From Neurospora tetraspora (taxonomy: Eukaryota > Ascomycota > Sordariomycetes > Sordariales > Sordariaceae): 64,000 nucleotides of DNA. Position numbers and translations under genes: made by a program. The notes beneath the pieces were generated by a model. It made no database searches and was not told the DNA's origin. It saw only the letters and a program-made list of their open reading frames with translations. Within the stretch, counting starts at the first letter, position 1. Each line of letters opens with the position of its first letter. Positions 1-14,047 of this stretch are shown in pieces. The stretch spans positions 1,645,001-1,709,000 of the forward strand of contig NW_026944385.1 in assembly GCF_033439725.1 (NCBI RefSeq), written 5' to 3'.

Positions 1-99
1 ACTGTATTATTTAAAATCCTTATAAAAAATCTATTACATTTATATTTATTATTTCATTTAGTTATTTATTACTAGTTTTTATATAAATTATATATTACA

Positions 100-2300
100 A
101 TATTTACAATGCCTTTCAATTCCGACGATACCGAACCTGTTCCCTCTACCCAAAACGAAACCCTTAAAAAATTAATAAATTAAATATTAATACGAATATA
201 AAGGGAAAAGCTAAAGCTACTCAAGATACTTCACCAATTCCATCTTCTAGTAGTTTTCAAGCCGATTTCAATAATACTATCGAAAATAAACCGGATTTTA
301 CCTTTGATTCAAAGCCCTATGTTATAAAAGCTGGCCATTTTAAAGTTGATCTTTTACCAGTCGATATAAATAAACCTCGAAAAATTAAATTATCTTGTAA
401 ATAGTAAGAAAAATATTTTAAATATATATATACTAATATAATATATATATATATAATAGTAAAAATATGATTTATTTATATATAATAATAAAATAATAAT
501 ATATTTATATATAATATTAAAAATATAATATATTTATATATAATATTAAAAATATAATATATTTATATATAATAATAAAATATGTACATAAAATAATATA
601 AATATATATACATAGTATTAATACTAATAATTTTATAGTTATAATTATAGTAAAATTGAAAATATTAAAGGTTTTCAATCTTCGAATTTGGTTAAACATT
701 TAAAATCTAACCATAAAAATAAACCTTATAATGAAAAGATGGAAGCTCAAATAAAAAGTAATAAGTTAAAAGTCTTTTTATAACATAATAATATAAATAT
801 ATATAATTATATAAATTAGTATATTATAAAACAATTATTATTAAGATTTATAAATACTTATAAAATATAGAAATATCTACTCCCTTCGACCAAATGGAAA
901 ACTTTTCTATTAAAAGACCTCGAAATCCTACCTTTTCGGATTTTAATAAAGATACGGCTCATGCGAAAATTCTAGATTTTTTTATTGATAATAATATTGC
1001 TTTTAACGTTATAGAATCTAATTCGTTTAAAGAACTTTTAAATTATTATAATAGGTAATATTATATTCTTTTATAAAATAATTAATGATTAATAATTAAT
1101 AATTATAAATACTTAATAAATTATTATAGAAATACTATGGCTTTAAATCGAAAGAAGCTTCGTAATAAAGTTTCTACTATTTACGATAATTATTTTAAAG
1201 CTTTTAATTTAGAATTAATTAAGGATATTAATTCGGGTGGAAAAGTTTCTGTTATTTTAGATTCTTGGAAATTTAAAAGCGGCGATTCCTATTTTGGTGT
1301 TAAAATCTGTTATATAAACGAGAATTTTGAATATAAATATAAACTAATCGGTAAGTTATATTATTAATACAATTATTAGTATAATATTAATATAAAATTT
1401 AAATAGGATTCGAACCCCTACCTACTAAATATTCTATTACTGGTTTTTATTATCTTAAAGCTGTTTTAAATATAATTAAAGAATATAAACCTTTGAATGG
1501 AAGTTCTATTATAATAAGGTATGTAATAATAGTATAAAATAAAATATATTTTATATAATATAATTATTTAAATCATTTTTTTATAAAAATATTGAACATG
1601 AATATTATTTATATAATAATCGATTTACTAATATATATATTTTAGTTTTACTCATGATAACGCTAGTTCGAATACGAGATTTCTTCAAGAATATTATAAA
1701 AGGCATTATATTGAATTTACTAAAAACAGTTTATTCGATATTTGATGTGCTTCCCATATTATTAATTTAGTACTTCGAGATATATTGGACTTATTTATTA
1801 GTCGAAAGGATATTGTTATTAAAGAGAGAGGAAGCCAAAGTCCTAGATCTTCAATTTATATATCAAGAGATGAAGAAGAAAATATTAACGAACATTTGAA
1901 TATAGAAAATAATAAAGAAGATGCTTATTTACTAGGTGAAGAAAGTAGTTTAAAAGGTAAGTTCTATTAATATTTATATATTATATATAATATAAACTCG
2001 TATATAATTATATTATATATATTATGTATAATATACTTAATATATACTATATAATATTATACATCTGTATTTTATATAATTTAAATATTCCTATATAGAA
2101 TATTTTTTTAGTTGTTAATATATACTAATATTCTTATAGATTTTGTTAATAAAATTCGAATTCTATCGAATTATATAAAGAATACTCAAGACAGTAAAGA
2201 CGTTTGGATGTACGGAATTGAATATGCAAAGCGGAAAGGTAGTATAAATCCTAAATGGAAAGGATATACTATTCTTATAGGTAAGTAATTATTAAATACT
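100..2300 (+). mobile_element. hAT-like DNA transposon, transposase gene in several AT-rich exons
   Basis: This is a cut-and-paste transposase relic read on the plus strand. A start-like ATG at 109 opens a Ser/Thr-rich leader. A BED-finger-like stretch (SSNLVKHLKSNH) lies near 680-715. Exons then follow at about 870-1053, 1127-1351, 1407-1520, 1645-1960 and 2139-2281, with GT-AG junctions such as the one at 1352-1406. The core shows the hAT RNase-H-like pattern: an ILDSW motif near 1255, a THDNASSNTR motif near 1650 and a CASHIINL motif near 1747. The frame is interrupted near 180 and by a TGA just before CASH (1744), which looks like a RIP-type Trp codon change. No C-terminal dimerisation block was recognised after 2281 and I saw no terminal inverted repeats, so the copy is probably truncated. 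Coding appearance is good despite extreme AT content. The family call is by motif only. Confidence 0.65.
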
Positions 2301-2851
2301 AATTTAAATATTATAATTAAGATATATTAACTAACTATATAATATATAATAAAGTAATTTATATAAAACATGTAAAAATATAATATTATATATATAAAAA
2401 TAATATTTTTAATAATAAATTCTTATATTAAAGAATAAAAATAGATATTTAAAAATATATATTATAAATATGCTTTTTACTATCCTAACCTTTTATATTC
2501 TATAATTACATTCCCTTTCTTTTAGTATTAATAATATAAATAATATTATCTAAGAGTTATATATAATAAGAATATTCATACTTCTTGATAATTATTCTGA
2601 GTCATATATATTTCTAATAATATTTAATAAAAATAAAACGAAAAATAATAATTAAAATAAATAAAATCACGGATTTTGAAACTAGGAGTATTAGAATCGA
2701 ATTTCTTTCTTCTTTTTACTATTTACACAAGCAGATTATTTAAAGACAATTGAACAAACTAACTACTATACCATATTAATGAAATAAAGAAAGAAAGAAA
2801 GAAATAAGGAAAAAAGAAAAGAAAAACAAATAAAGGAAGGGAAAACAGGAA
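2300..2851. other. AT-rich spacer between two converging genes
   Basis: Very AT-rich DNA lies between the last hAT exon and the stop of the minus-strand gene. A pyrimidine-rich TTTTAG near 2525 could be an acceptor, but no coding exon follows it. A GAAA-repeat run lies at about 2787-2830. Nothing else is supportable. Confidence 0.5.
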
Positions 2852-3867
2852 TTATTTACGGCTTTTACGATTCTTTACAACCCCATTCTTAGTCTTAGCA
2901 CCAAAAGGCCTACCACTTTTCTTAGGAAGGGTAGAAGGACGGGAAGAAGGAATAGAAATCGAACGAGAAGGAGGGTTAGAAGAAGAGGGGGGGGTATTAG
3001 AAAGAGGGTCGGGAGAAGGTAAACGAAAAAGAGAAAGACGGTTAGAAAGAGGAGGGGGGGTAGTTTTCTTCGAAGAAGAAGCCTAAAAGAAAATTAAAAA
3101 AAAAAAAAAGTATAAAAAAGAAAAAAAGGGTAAAAAAACTTATTTGGGTAATAGGGTTAGAAATTCTACGAGTAGAAGAAGGCTAAAAAGATTAGTATAT
3201 AAATAAAAAGAAACGAAAGAAGGATTTTTACTAACCTTTGAAGAATTTCCTTCCTTTAAAGGAAGAATAGGAATAAAATTATTTCCAATTATTTTAATAG
3301 AAAAGCCAGGAATTTGTAAAACAATAGTTGGGTGGTTAGGTTCGATGGCTTTGGAAGGTTCAGAAGCTTCGGAAGGTTGGGAGGGTTAGAGAGGCTGGGA
3401 AAATTCAACCGAAGGTTGAATAACCGTTGAAGATTAAAAAAGAAAATAAATTAATAAAAAAAGAAAATTTAAAAAGAGAGGAGGAAGAAGGGGGGAGGGG
3501 GGAAATAAATACCGGTTGTACGAATTGGTTATTAGAATAACCGTTAGAAAGAGAGGGTTCGAAAACGGTTTAGAAGGTTGGAAGAAGCTAAAAGAATTAA
3601 TAAAAAAAAAGGAAAAAAGAAGAATAAAAAAGAAAAAAAAGATTTACTTACTTCGAAGACGAATTGGGGGTCAAGGAAATTCGGATTAGGTTATTCGAAA
3701 TCTTCCATTGTAGGAAGGGAAAGGAAGGCATCGTCCTAAATTTAAATTAGAAAAAAAAAAGAAAAAAAAAGAAGGAAAAAAAGGAGAAAAGGGGGTAAAC
3801 GAACCGAAATAATAGGGGTAGACGAAGTTTAGCTACCTCCTTGAAGGAAGGCTTCCAACGGATCCAT
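2852..3867 (-). pseudogene. multi-exon gene of unknown function with basic C-terminal tail, RIP-damaged
   Basis: I do not recognise this gene. Reading leftward, it opens with MDPLEAFLQG (ATG at 3865-3867). Exon-like blocks then follow at about 3659-3736 (DDAFLSLPTMEDFE, then a TAA), about 3237-3430 (ending in ILPLKEGNSSK just before GTTAGT), about 3150-3192, and a last exon at 2852-3082. The last exon is exactly 77 codons and follows a clean TTTTAG acceptor. Its product is Ser/Pro-rich and ends in a Lys-rich segment with an AT-hook-like core (KKSGRPFGAKTKN), which hints at DNA or nuclear binding. A few stops and one altered donor (ATAAGT near 3148) fit RIP damage. It converges on the hAT transposase, so it may be an accessory gene of that element or an independent relic. 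Exon limits in the middle are approximate. Confidence 0.5.
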
Positions 3868-3986
3868 TATAAAAGGTAGGAAGAAGGTTGAAGGTAGAGA
3901 ATAGAATAGAAAAAGGTAGGGTAGTGAAGAAGGGTGTTGATGATTTGGAAGAAAAAAAGGAAAAGGAATTCGAAGGGGGAAAGCTA

Positions 3987-4353
3987 TGACGGCGCTAGCG
4001 GACTGGGTCTGGATGCCATACACGAGGTAGCTGCCGGAATAAAGTACATAGAGGATTCTAGGCATCGTACGGTCTAGGGGATACAAGCTATTCAATTGGC
4101 TATACTAAGACGGGTTATAAGGTAGATCCTAGCACGTATAAGGTTTGTCCTATAAGTAAGGGGATACGAATAAAGGGATTAGCTAATAGCGACCCGCCTA
4201 TAGGTCCCGCTGTCGCTTGTACGATTAGGGTATTTATTTAGGTTTATACGCTTGTACTTAATTCTCTTCCTCTTTTCTTTTCCCTATTTAAAATCTTCTA
4301 TTATAAATAAGATTTTAGCTTTACCTTCGACTTATTTATACTATACCCTTACA
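3987..4353 (+). repeat. 5' LTR of the Gypsy fossil
   Basis: It starts with TG and ends with CA and matches 11022-11389 over its full length. It is followed by AT-rich internal sequence. The 5-mer AAGCT occurs at 3981-3985. Confidence 0.85.
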
Positions 4354-7300
4354 TTATTTTAAATTAATTTAATAATTACCTAAAAAGGTTAAATCCTAAA
4401 CGAAACTAGAAAGATTTATTATAAGAATTTAAGGTACCGAATATTTATAATAATAATACGATAGTACTACCCTATTAAATACATAATAATATTAATAGCC
4501 GTAAAAGTACTGAGTAGACCGAGAATTATAACGACGATTGTTACAAAGAAATCTCTAATAATAATAACGACCGTAATAATACCTTCTTTGAAAAGGAAGG
4601 CGGAAATAGCAACGGAAAAGGAGGCTTTAGCTCTCTAAATTCTAACCCTAAGTAAAAAGAGGATACGGTTATAAAACCGAAACTTAAAAAAAAGGTCGCC
4701 ATTAGCAATAAATATAAGCCTATTGACCTTATTATTAAGGATAACGCGTATAAGGTTATATGTTTTAATAAGGAGCGCTTTAATAGCTTCTACCCTGACG
4801 AAGAATATTCTCGTAATAAATTTACAATCTTTTATAAAAAGTCCCTATACTATATATATTACCAATTAAAATCGCCCGACGAAGCTTTAATTAATACGGT
4901 AATTAATTATAATGACGACGAAGACCCGGAGCCCGAACTATGCTTCGACCTATTTAATTAATATATTACCTAAGTAATCGAAAATATTAAAATTTTCGAC
5001 GCCCGCGTAATTAAATATAAGATTATTAATGACTTAAAGTAGAAAATAGAAGAATTTACTAAATTATTTATTCACAACTCCATTTCCAATATTCCTTTCT
5101 AAATATTACTCCCCTCTTCGAACCTCCCGTTTTCTAATTATTTAAGTAAGGAAAAATTCGCCGAATTATATTATAGAGACCCCCAAACTATATTTTAAGA
5201 ATTTAAATTACTATTTATTATAAGTATAGCCTAAAAGGAATAGGTATTGGAACTTTACTACTTCATTTCCTACTTAAATATTAAATTCAATACTTTTATG
5301 ATTAAGTTCCCGCTTTGGTAGATCAATATAGCATTAGTAACCCCGCTATAATATAATAATTAAAGGATTCTCTTAATAAGAAAGAGGAAATTATTGAAGG
5401 ATTGAAAGATTTTATTACTAATTTTAATATTAATAAGGGAGCGATTAAGAATAAGAATAAAGGAAAGGTTAAAGAAATAATATTCCCTAATATTAAAAAA
5501 GACGTTAATAAGGTTCCCTTTAACGTTTTTACTTACTTTTCGACCTTGCCCCCCGAAATTAACCCTAATAACGGAGAGCGTTCTAATAATTCCCGCTACT
5601 ACAATACTAAATAAACCGACCCTACTAAATATTATAATTAGGATAAAGAAAACGATATCCTTTTCGAGGCCTAGTACGACTTAATTTAAAATAAGTTCGA
5701 AATTAACGCTGACTACTACTTAACCGACCGTAATAAATTTCTATATATTAAAAATCGTTTAACGAGCTATACATATTATAATTTAATATTATACTTACGT
5801 AAAACCTACCCGGACTAAATTAAAACCTACTTTAATTTAATAACTTATTTATAAGATTAATATTATAACATTAATTAAGAAGAGAACGCGCTCTAAAATT
5901 TTATTAAATTAAAAATAAAAGATAATAATAATTTCAATTTCTTTAAAACTAAATTTGTTTAGATGGTTAGCGAGTATTAACGTCCTAAGACCGAATAGAA
6001 GCGTAAATTATTTTAACGCCTTCTAATTGAATATAAGAAATAAATGGGCGCGAAGTATTATGATTCTTCTATTTCCTTCGAATTTTATTATATAGATTGT
6101 TCCGGTTTTGAATAAATATTAAAAATTATCGCTAACGAGAATAAAATTACTTCTAAATCTAGTAAGAATAATAGTTCGGGTAGAAATAATAATAAGGGCT
6201 TTGGTTTTAGTTCCGTTTTTAAGCCTATTAATAGAGGAGGCGGAGGCGCCATTCGTTAAAGTGGTAATTATTATAGGGAAATTATTCGACTATTTAACGA
6301 GGGTAACTATTTCTTCTATAAAGAAAAGGGTTATACGAAATACGGTTATCGTAAGAAGGAAAGTTTCGATTGCAAACGTTGCAATTATATTATTGCTATT
6401 ATTAACCGTTATTTGATTTACGAGAACGGATAGGAGGCTTTAGCCGCTCCACCCGTAGTTTTAATTAACGAATAGGGAAATTAATTACCTTAGGTAAATT
6501 AGATTCTTTTTTAAGGAAGGTATTAGTTGTAGAGTAATAAGAAAAGGATAGATAGAAATATGGAGAAGGATTTAACTTAATACCCTTTTTAGGGGGGGAA
6601 CCTTTATTTATGTAATATATTTTAATTAATAATACAATATTTTTACTTATACTTAATATTTTAATCGATATAGGAGTAAACGGTTATTTATTTATTAATA
6701 CTATTTTTGTTAAAAGATTAAAAAAACGATTATTAGTAGAATCTACGAGTAATTTTCCAGTTCGAAGAATTAATAATTATTAAGAAAAGATAACTTAAAG
6801 TATTAAAGAGGTTATTAGAGCCGCTTTAAAGATTTAAAATCGAATTATATTATCCGATTATTTTATTATAATTAATATAGTATATAATATTATTATCGGC
6901 CGGAAATAGTTCGGCCTTCACGATATTTAGGTAAATTATACGAACTATTATTTATTATTTATTTTGGAATAGAAGCCGGACCCCGATTAATTAAAATACT
7001 TAGAGGTTTAAAATATTATTCCTAATAAAGTAAACCCCGTTTATTAAAAGGATGTAGATTATTACGATTTATTAATAATTTAAGAAGATAAACAACGAAC
7101 GGATAGGAGAAATAGCGGACGTACGGCCGCCCACCTTATAAGTGGTTATATTTTTACCGAATTTATCCTTACGAATTAACCTTTTCCCGACTATTATAAA
7201 AAAGAATTCGATTTAGAAGTACGAAACTAATATAAACGCGAAGCCTATTAGTATTAAAAGGATATTGAGAAATATATTTTCGAATTAAAAGCCGCTTTTA

Positions 7301-10300
7301 GTTAGGAATTTAAAATCGTATTAATTACGCTCGAGGATTTTAAATATACCCGAGACGAAGATATTAGAGAATTAGGTTATACCCGACCGTACTATTTTTT
7401 TTAGAACCCTATTACGATTTTTAAAAACATTAACCCCTTAAATAAAATGGAATATAATTTAGTTAACTTTATTTATTTTATAGTATTATTTCTAAAATTT
7501 AAGAAACCCCGTTATTAAAAATGATTTGCTGAAGGGAAATGGGGATTGGACGCTTAAGGTATTTACTAGTTGAGGCGCGACGGTACGGGTTGGTATAAGT
7601 ATCGTTCTATTTAAATATACGTATTGGATAGAAATCTCTTTATGCGCTCCGTTAAGAAAAATAATTAAATGACTTATTTAATTAGTATTTTCGAAATCGA
7701 CCAATTTATTTAGAAAAAAAAGAATTATCAACGACCCCGCTTAAGAATTATTCCCCCGCGATAAAAAGGAATTCCGTAATAAAACCTTCCGTACGGTTCC
7801 CCCCGAATATTATAATAAAATTAAAGTTTTTAATAAATACGATTCGAATACGTTGCCCGAATATCGACCGTATAATTATAAGATCGAATTCGATAAAGGC
7901 CGCCGATTTAAAGAGTTCGGTTATAGTTTTCTATATAAAATATCCTTTAACGAATTGGAAGCCGTATATAAATATATTTTAGAAAATTTATTAAAGGCAT
8001 TCATTAAGGTGAATTCGTCCTTATAGGCGGTATTTATATTATTTATTAAGAAGGTTAATAGAAGTTTCCGCTTCTACGTAAATTATTGGAAGTTTAATAC
8101 TATTATTCGAAAAGATCGTTACCCGTTATTGTTAATCGAAGAAATATTTGATAAAGTAGTTAAAATATGATAGTTTATAAAGATTAATATTTAATAAGCG
8201 TTCTATTGTATTCGTATAAAATTAGAAGACGAGGAATTAATTATGTTCCGTACCAGTATAGGGGCTTTTAAGTATAAGTTATTGCCGTTTACTTTTATTA
8301 ACGGCCTAACTAGTTTCTAGAGTTTTATTAATTCAGTCTTAGGTAAATATTTAGAAGACTTTTATACGGCTTATATCGACGATATCCTTATTTACTCTAA
8401 TATTTTAGAAGATTATTAATTCTACGTTAAGAAGGTCCTTCGCTAATTGAAGGATACTAGGCTTTAAGCTGATTTTAAAAAATACGAATTTTATATTATA
8501 AATTAAATTCCTAGGATTTATTATAGGACGAAACGGTATTTTTATCAATTTAGAAAAGGTGGCAGTTATTAAAGAGTAAGTTGTACTTTCTAATTTAAGA
8601 GGAGTTTAATTTTTCTTGAGGTTTTGCAATTTCTATTAAGGATTTATTAAAAATTACGGTTGTATAGTGCGTCCCCTTACGAATTCAATACGAAAAGGAG
8701 AGGCGTTTATATAAATTAATAAATGTTAGATTGCTTTCGAAGAATTTAAGAAATTATTTGTAAAGGCTCCGTTATTAAAATATTTCCGTTATAATGCCGA
8801 AACGAGAGTAAAAATAGATATTAGCGACGGAATATTAGCGGGAGTATTATTCTAATTATAAAAAGATACTGGAGAATAGTACCTGGTTACTTTCTTTTTA
8901 AAAATTATATAGGGTGCTGGATATAACTATTCTATTTATAATAAGGAGTTACTCGCTATTATTAGGGCTCTTTAAACCTAGCGATTTAAATTCGTTGGAT
9001 TATAATAAAATAAATCGTTTATAATTATTATTAATTATTAAGCCCTTGAATATTTTAGTACTAAGTGCCTTCTTAATTTCCAATAAATTGGATAGGTAGA
9101 GTTCTTATTCTAATATTATTTCGAAATTACTTACTGACCCGGTACGAAGAATGCGGCCGCTGATACGTTATTTCGGAAATTGGAAGATTTTAAAACTTAG
9201 AAAGGTAAGAAAAATATATATTATACTCTTTAAATTTTTAAGCCCGTAGAGGAGGAGGGAATCGAAATTTTAACCCTTATTTTTATTATGACCGTTTATA
9301 ACCAGTCGTTAGAAAAGTCGGTTCTAATTATAATATTAAATATAGAAGAATTAAACTGTATAGAATTAGAGAGATACGAGTTAGTAGACGCTCTTATAAA
9401 GGCTAATTGCGAAGATGAATCTTTAGAAGAATATTATATTCGTACTTAAGGATTAGACTTTAATTTCGTTATATTAATTAATAAATTCCTAATATATTTA
9501 AAATTATTTAATTGTTCCTAAATTGGATAACCCACGTATTTATATTATTAACAAAGTTTATTCGATATTAATAATGATTTATTTAAGAAGGAATAAAACC
9601 CGGGCGTTATTTAAAATATAATATTAGTAGCCCTATATAATTGGAGATATCGACCGTTTCGTTAAAAACTATATAGTATATAAAGTTAGTAAAATCCCTA
9701 AGGATAAAATACCGGGCTTATTTTACCTAATTCCCCTATTAATTTAAAAGTAGACGTTTATTATTATAAATTTTAAGAAGATGTTGAGAGATAAATACGG
9801 TTTCGATAATACGTTAGTAATAGTTAACTATTTATTTAAGTTATTTTGGGTTACCCTATATATAGAAAATACTACGGTTCGCGACGTTATTTGGATATAT
9901 TACGAGGGACCTTATTATATCTATAGTATACTGGAGGAGGTAATTCTTAATGGAAGACTGTAAGTTACGTCTACGTTTACGGATGAAATATCGAAATTAA
10001 TAAAGATAAAATAAAAATTAGCTACCGCAGAACATAGTTAAATAGCGGGCTAAATAGAGGTAATAAACCCTTATATTGATTAATAATTATAATTATTCGT
10101 TAATTATTCTTAGAACGATTATTTTAAAACTATCTTTACCCTAAATACTATATAAAATAATTTACTATAGGATAGTATAAGCTTATTTTTTTATAAGATT
10201 ATATTTGGCTGCCCTATGAGGATACTTTTCAATTAGGAAGCCCGTACTTAAAACCCTAGTATTCCCCGGACAGAGTAATTAATTTAGGAATAAGCGTAGG

Positions 10301-11021
10301 ATTACGTTTAATATATTTAAGGGTATGTTGAATACGTTAGAGAAATAATATTAAAGGTATAGGAATAATAGGCGGCGTAAGCTAATAAGAAGAGGAGGGA
10401 ACCCGATTTCGAATTAAAAAATAGGGTTATTATTATTAAAAGGCTTTAATTTACGGCGATTAAACCTAGTAATAAGTTTAATTTTCCTAATATTCGTATT
10501 TATTATAAAATTATTGAGAAAGTGGGGTATTTTTACTATTTAGAGTTATTAAAGAATTAGAAGGGTATTAACGTCTTTTATACAGATTATTTACGAAAAT
10601 ACGATAATAATCCGTTCCCGGGATAGGTATTCGAATATTCTAGCCTAATTAATACAGACGAAAACAGAGACCCCGAGTAAGAAGTCGATAAAATTATAGT
10701 ATTTAAGGTAGTTAACGGAAAGTTCTTTTATTAGGCGGATTAGAGAGGTTAGGACCCCGACTTAGAGTAGTATCCCGCTTCCGACTTTAAGTATATATTG
10801 AAGGCGCTTTAAGACTTTTACGAGGCTAACCCGAATGCCCTAGGCTTGCCCCGGCAATTAATATATTAATTTAATAAAGATACAGAATAGTACGACGATA
10901 ACGAATATTTTAAAAAGGAAGGATTAAGGCATTTACAGCGTATTATAAAGAAGAAATAAACGTATAGTATAATTATTTAGTAAGATTCGCGGACGAATTT
11001 TTTATATAGGGGGGGGTAATA

Positions 11022-11389
11022 TAACGGCGTTAATAGATTGGGTTTAGGTACTATATACGAAGTAATTGCCGGAATAAAATATATAGAGGATTTTGGGTAT
11101 AGTACAGTTTAGGGGATATAAGCTATTTAATTGGCTATACTAAGACGGGTTGTAGGGTAGATCTTGGTACGTATAGGGTTTATCCTATAAGTAAGAGGGA
11201 TACGAGTAAAAGGATTAGCTGATAGCGACCCGCCTATGGGTTCCGCTATCGCTTGTGCAATTAGGATATTTATTTAGGTCTATATGCTTATACCTAATTC
11301 TCTTCCTCTTTTCTTTTCCCTATTTGAAATCTTCTATTATAAATAGAATCTTAGCTTTGCCTCCGACTCACCCATACTGTGCCCTTGCA
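11022..11389 (+). repeat. 3' LTR of the Gypsy fossil
   Basis: It is the partner of 3987-4353, preceded by a G-rich tract at 11009-11016. The 5-mer AAGCT occurs at 11391-11395, mirroring the left flank. Confidence 0.85.
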
Positions 11390-11649
11390 AAAGCTGTATA
11401 TATAGACTAGATTTTTCATTAAAAGAATACCTCGTTATATTAATTTCTTAAAGAATTATCCGTTTTATTCGTTGAAAAGGTATGAAAATCTTAGTTAGAA
11501 AAGGAAGGTAGGATTAAGATAACGGATGGTAAATAAGGTTATATTAAATAGTCAAGTAACGAAATTTTAAGCGCCGAGTTTCAAAAACGTACGATTTCGC
11601 TGCTCTTTTGAATTAGATGACGAAAAAGGTCTTCAAACCTTAGAAGGTT

Positions 11650-12240
<591 letters not shown>

Positions 12241-12379
12241 TTTATTATATTAATTAAATCTTTTAGTATTCTACCCTTTTTTACTTCTTACACTTTTATT
12301 TACCCTATATATAATATAATATTATTTATTTATTAGATTTATATATAAATAACTTATTTAATTATATATTTTTTAATAT

Positions 12380-12855
12380 CTAGTATTCCTAGTACTACTC
12401 TAGTATTTCTAGGATTACTCTAGTATTCTTAGTACTACTCTAGTACTACTCTAGTAGTACTCTAGTACTACTCTAGTACTAATTAGTATTTTAGTATTAT
12501 TTAAAACTTATTATTTATTATAACTTCTGATTATAATATTTAATAATAAAAATCGTATATTTCGTATCTACTACTAGAATTCTAATAATATTTTTCTATA
12601 ATTATTTATTATCCTTTTTATACCCTTCTAAATTTATCAATTTATAAATAATTAAGGAAAATTCCTTTACTAATAATAATACCATTTATATACTTTTTTA
12701 TTTTTATATACATTATACACAGTTTAAAAAACTATAAAATATCAATTTTCAGAAATTAGTATTTTTAGTATACTAAAGTCTAGTCTAATACTAAGGTAGT
12801 ACTAATACTAATACTAAAGTCTAGTACTCTAGTACTACTAATTAGTACTGTACTA
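12380..12855. repeat. CTAGTACTA-type tandem repeats and AT-rich filler
   Basis: Variants of a CTAGTACT unit recur at about 12380-12485 and again at 12779-12850, separated by unstructured AT-rich DNA. The block ends exactly where composition turns GC-rich. Confidence 0.8.
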
Positions 12856-12857
12856 AT

Positions 12858-14047
12858 TCCCAACTCTGTCTGGCTGGCTGGATTCCTCCGGACGAGATAC
12901 CGTCTCAATCGTACCATATCGCCTGTTTGGTCCGCCGTCAGCGCCGTAAGCCCCTTGAGTTTTGGACGCGACTGTCCAGATAACAAAATCGCGCGGTGAT
13001 CCGCTTGTACCGCTTTCGACGTTAGACTGTTCTACCTAGTCTTCTCAGACAGTCAGTGAAGCTGGACAGACGCCAAGTTATCAAAAAGGGGCCGGCTGGT
13101 GGGGGTCCGGGGTACCCTAACGGCAGGCGGCCGCTGAGCGATGGCCCTAAGCGACAGGGGTTACAGTAGCGGGAGTAACAGATTTGCTGTAATCATGGGG
13201 ATCTTGAAGTTCTTCAGGAAGTTCAGGCCGTATTGGCCCGTTCAATGAGTGCTTGATTGTGCGAATGGCCACATTTACACCACCACAGAATCACATCCAC
13301 GTTCGCGGATTCACTACATGCTCTCTTCCAAACCTCCCGGAACCCTACCAACAGGTGAGCCGGTCTCGTGGGTCGTATAAACTCCGACTAGCCGGCCGAC
13401 GATCGGCCGGCCACTCTGCCGCATTGCCGTTTTAGCGAATCCTTCTGTACCACATGACGGCAGCCTTCCAGGTCCATCACTCGTACGAGCACACTGCAAT
13501 GCTACCACGGACGGACTTCTGGAAATTTCAACGAAGGATGTGATTCGAGTGACTGCCGCGCCGGTGAGCAAAGTTATCTGCTTGGGTCTCTCACCGGTGG
13601 GCAAGGTTTAATTGCGGATCCGATTTGGCGTGTTGGTACAGTACGTCGGTTAGAGTGACTACGACACTACCTGTAGGCTATTGACTGACATTACACATGT
13701 TGGTGATCACTTATACACCCCAGAGGACACCGGTTCACAGTACACTAGGCATACTTGACTGTTGGAAGTGGGAAGCGGTGCACTGGTTGACAGGTACAAT
13801 ACCTCTAGGCCGCATGTACCTTGGAACTTTAAATGGCTCTGGAAGAGTAAAAGCCTTGAGCCGGGAAGTGTACCAAGTGCCACTTTAAAGTCTGACAGAT
13901 CACAAATTCGGTTGGCAAAAATCGGATGAGAAGGACGCGTATTATACAGCTATGGAAGCAAGTCCCGAGCTATAGTCCATCCATGCATCTCTTCTTGACG
14001 AACTTCCCCATGTTAGAGTCCTCTTGAAGAAACGAACCGCCAGTCAA
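12858..14047. other. GC-normal intergenic region, no gene seen
   Basis: This is unique-looking DNA of ordinary base composition between the repeat block and the lyase stop codon. Short open frames on both strands lack splice logic or recognisable motifs. Confidence 0.6.

Larger units (their letters stand above)
3987..11389 (+). mobile_element. Ty3/Gypsy LTR retrotransposon fossil (chromovirus-like)
   Basis: Two direct repeats of about 367 bp (3987-4353 and 11022-11389) bound about 6.7 kb of AT-rich internal DNA. Parts recognisable on the plus strand are a gag-like region after the 5' LTR, a protease-like Asp motif near 6665, a reverse transcriptase core (YIDDILIYS) at about 8372-8400, an RNase H region around 8800-9200, an integrase region around 9400-10500, and a chromodomain-like stretch near 10680-10840. 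A G-run preceding the 3' LTR (11009-11016) is the probable polypurine tract. The element is thoroughly broken with many interruptions throughout. LTR differences look mostly like C-to-T/G-to-A changes, as RIP gives, so LTR divergence cannot be used as a clock. The 5-mer AAGCT one base outside each end is a probable target duplication. Confidence 0.85.

Noticed and set aside
3829-4095. 88-codon minus-strand frame running from the Gypsy LTR into the unknown gene
   Set aside because: Only its last 12 codons (from the ATG at 3867) belong to the multi-exon gene; the rest is LTR read backwards.
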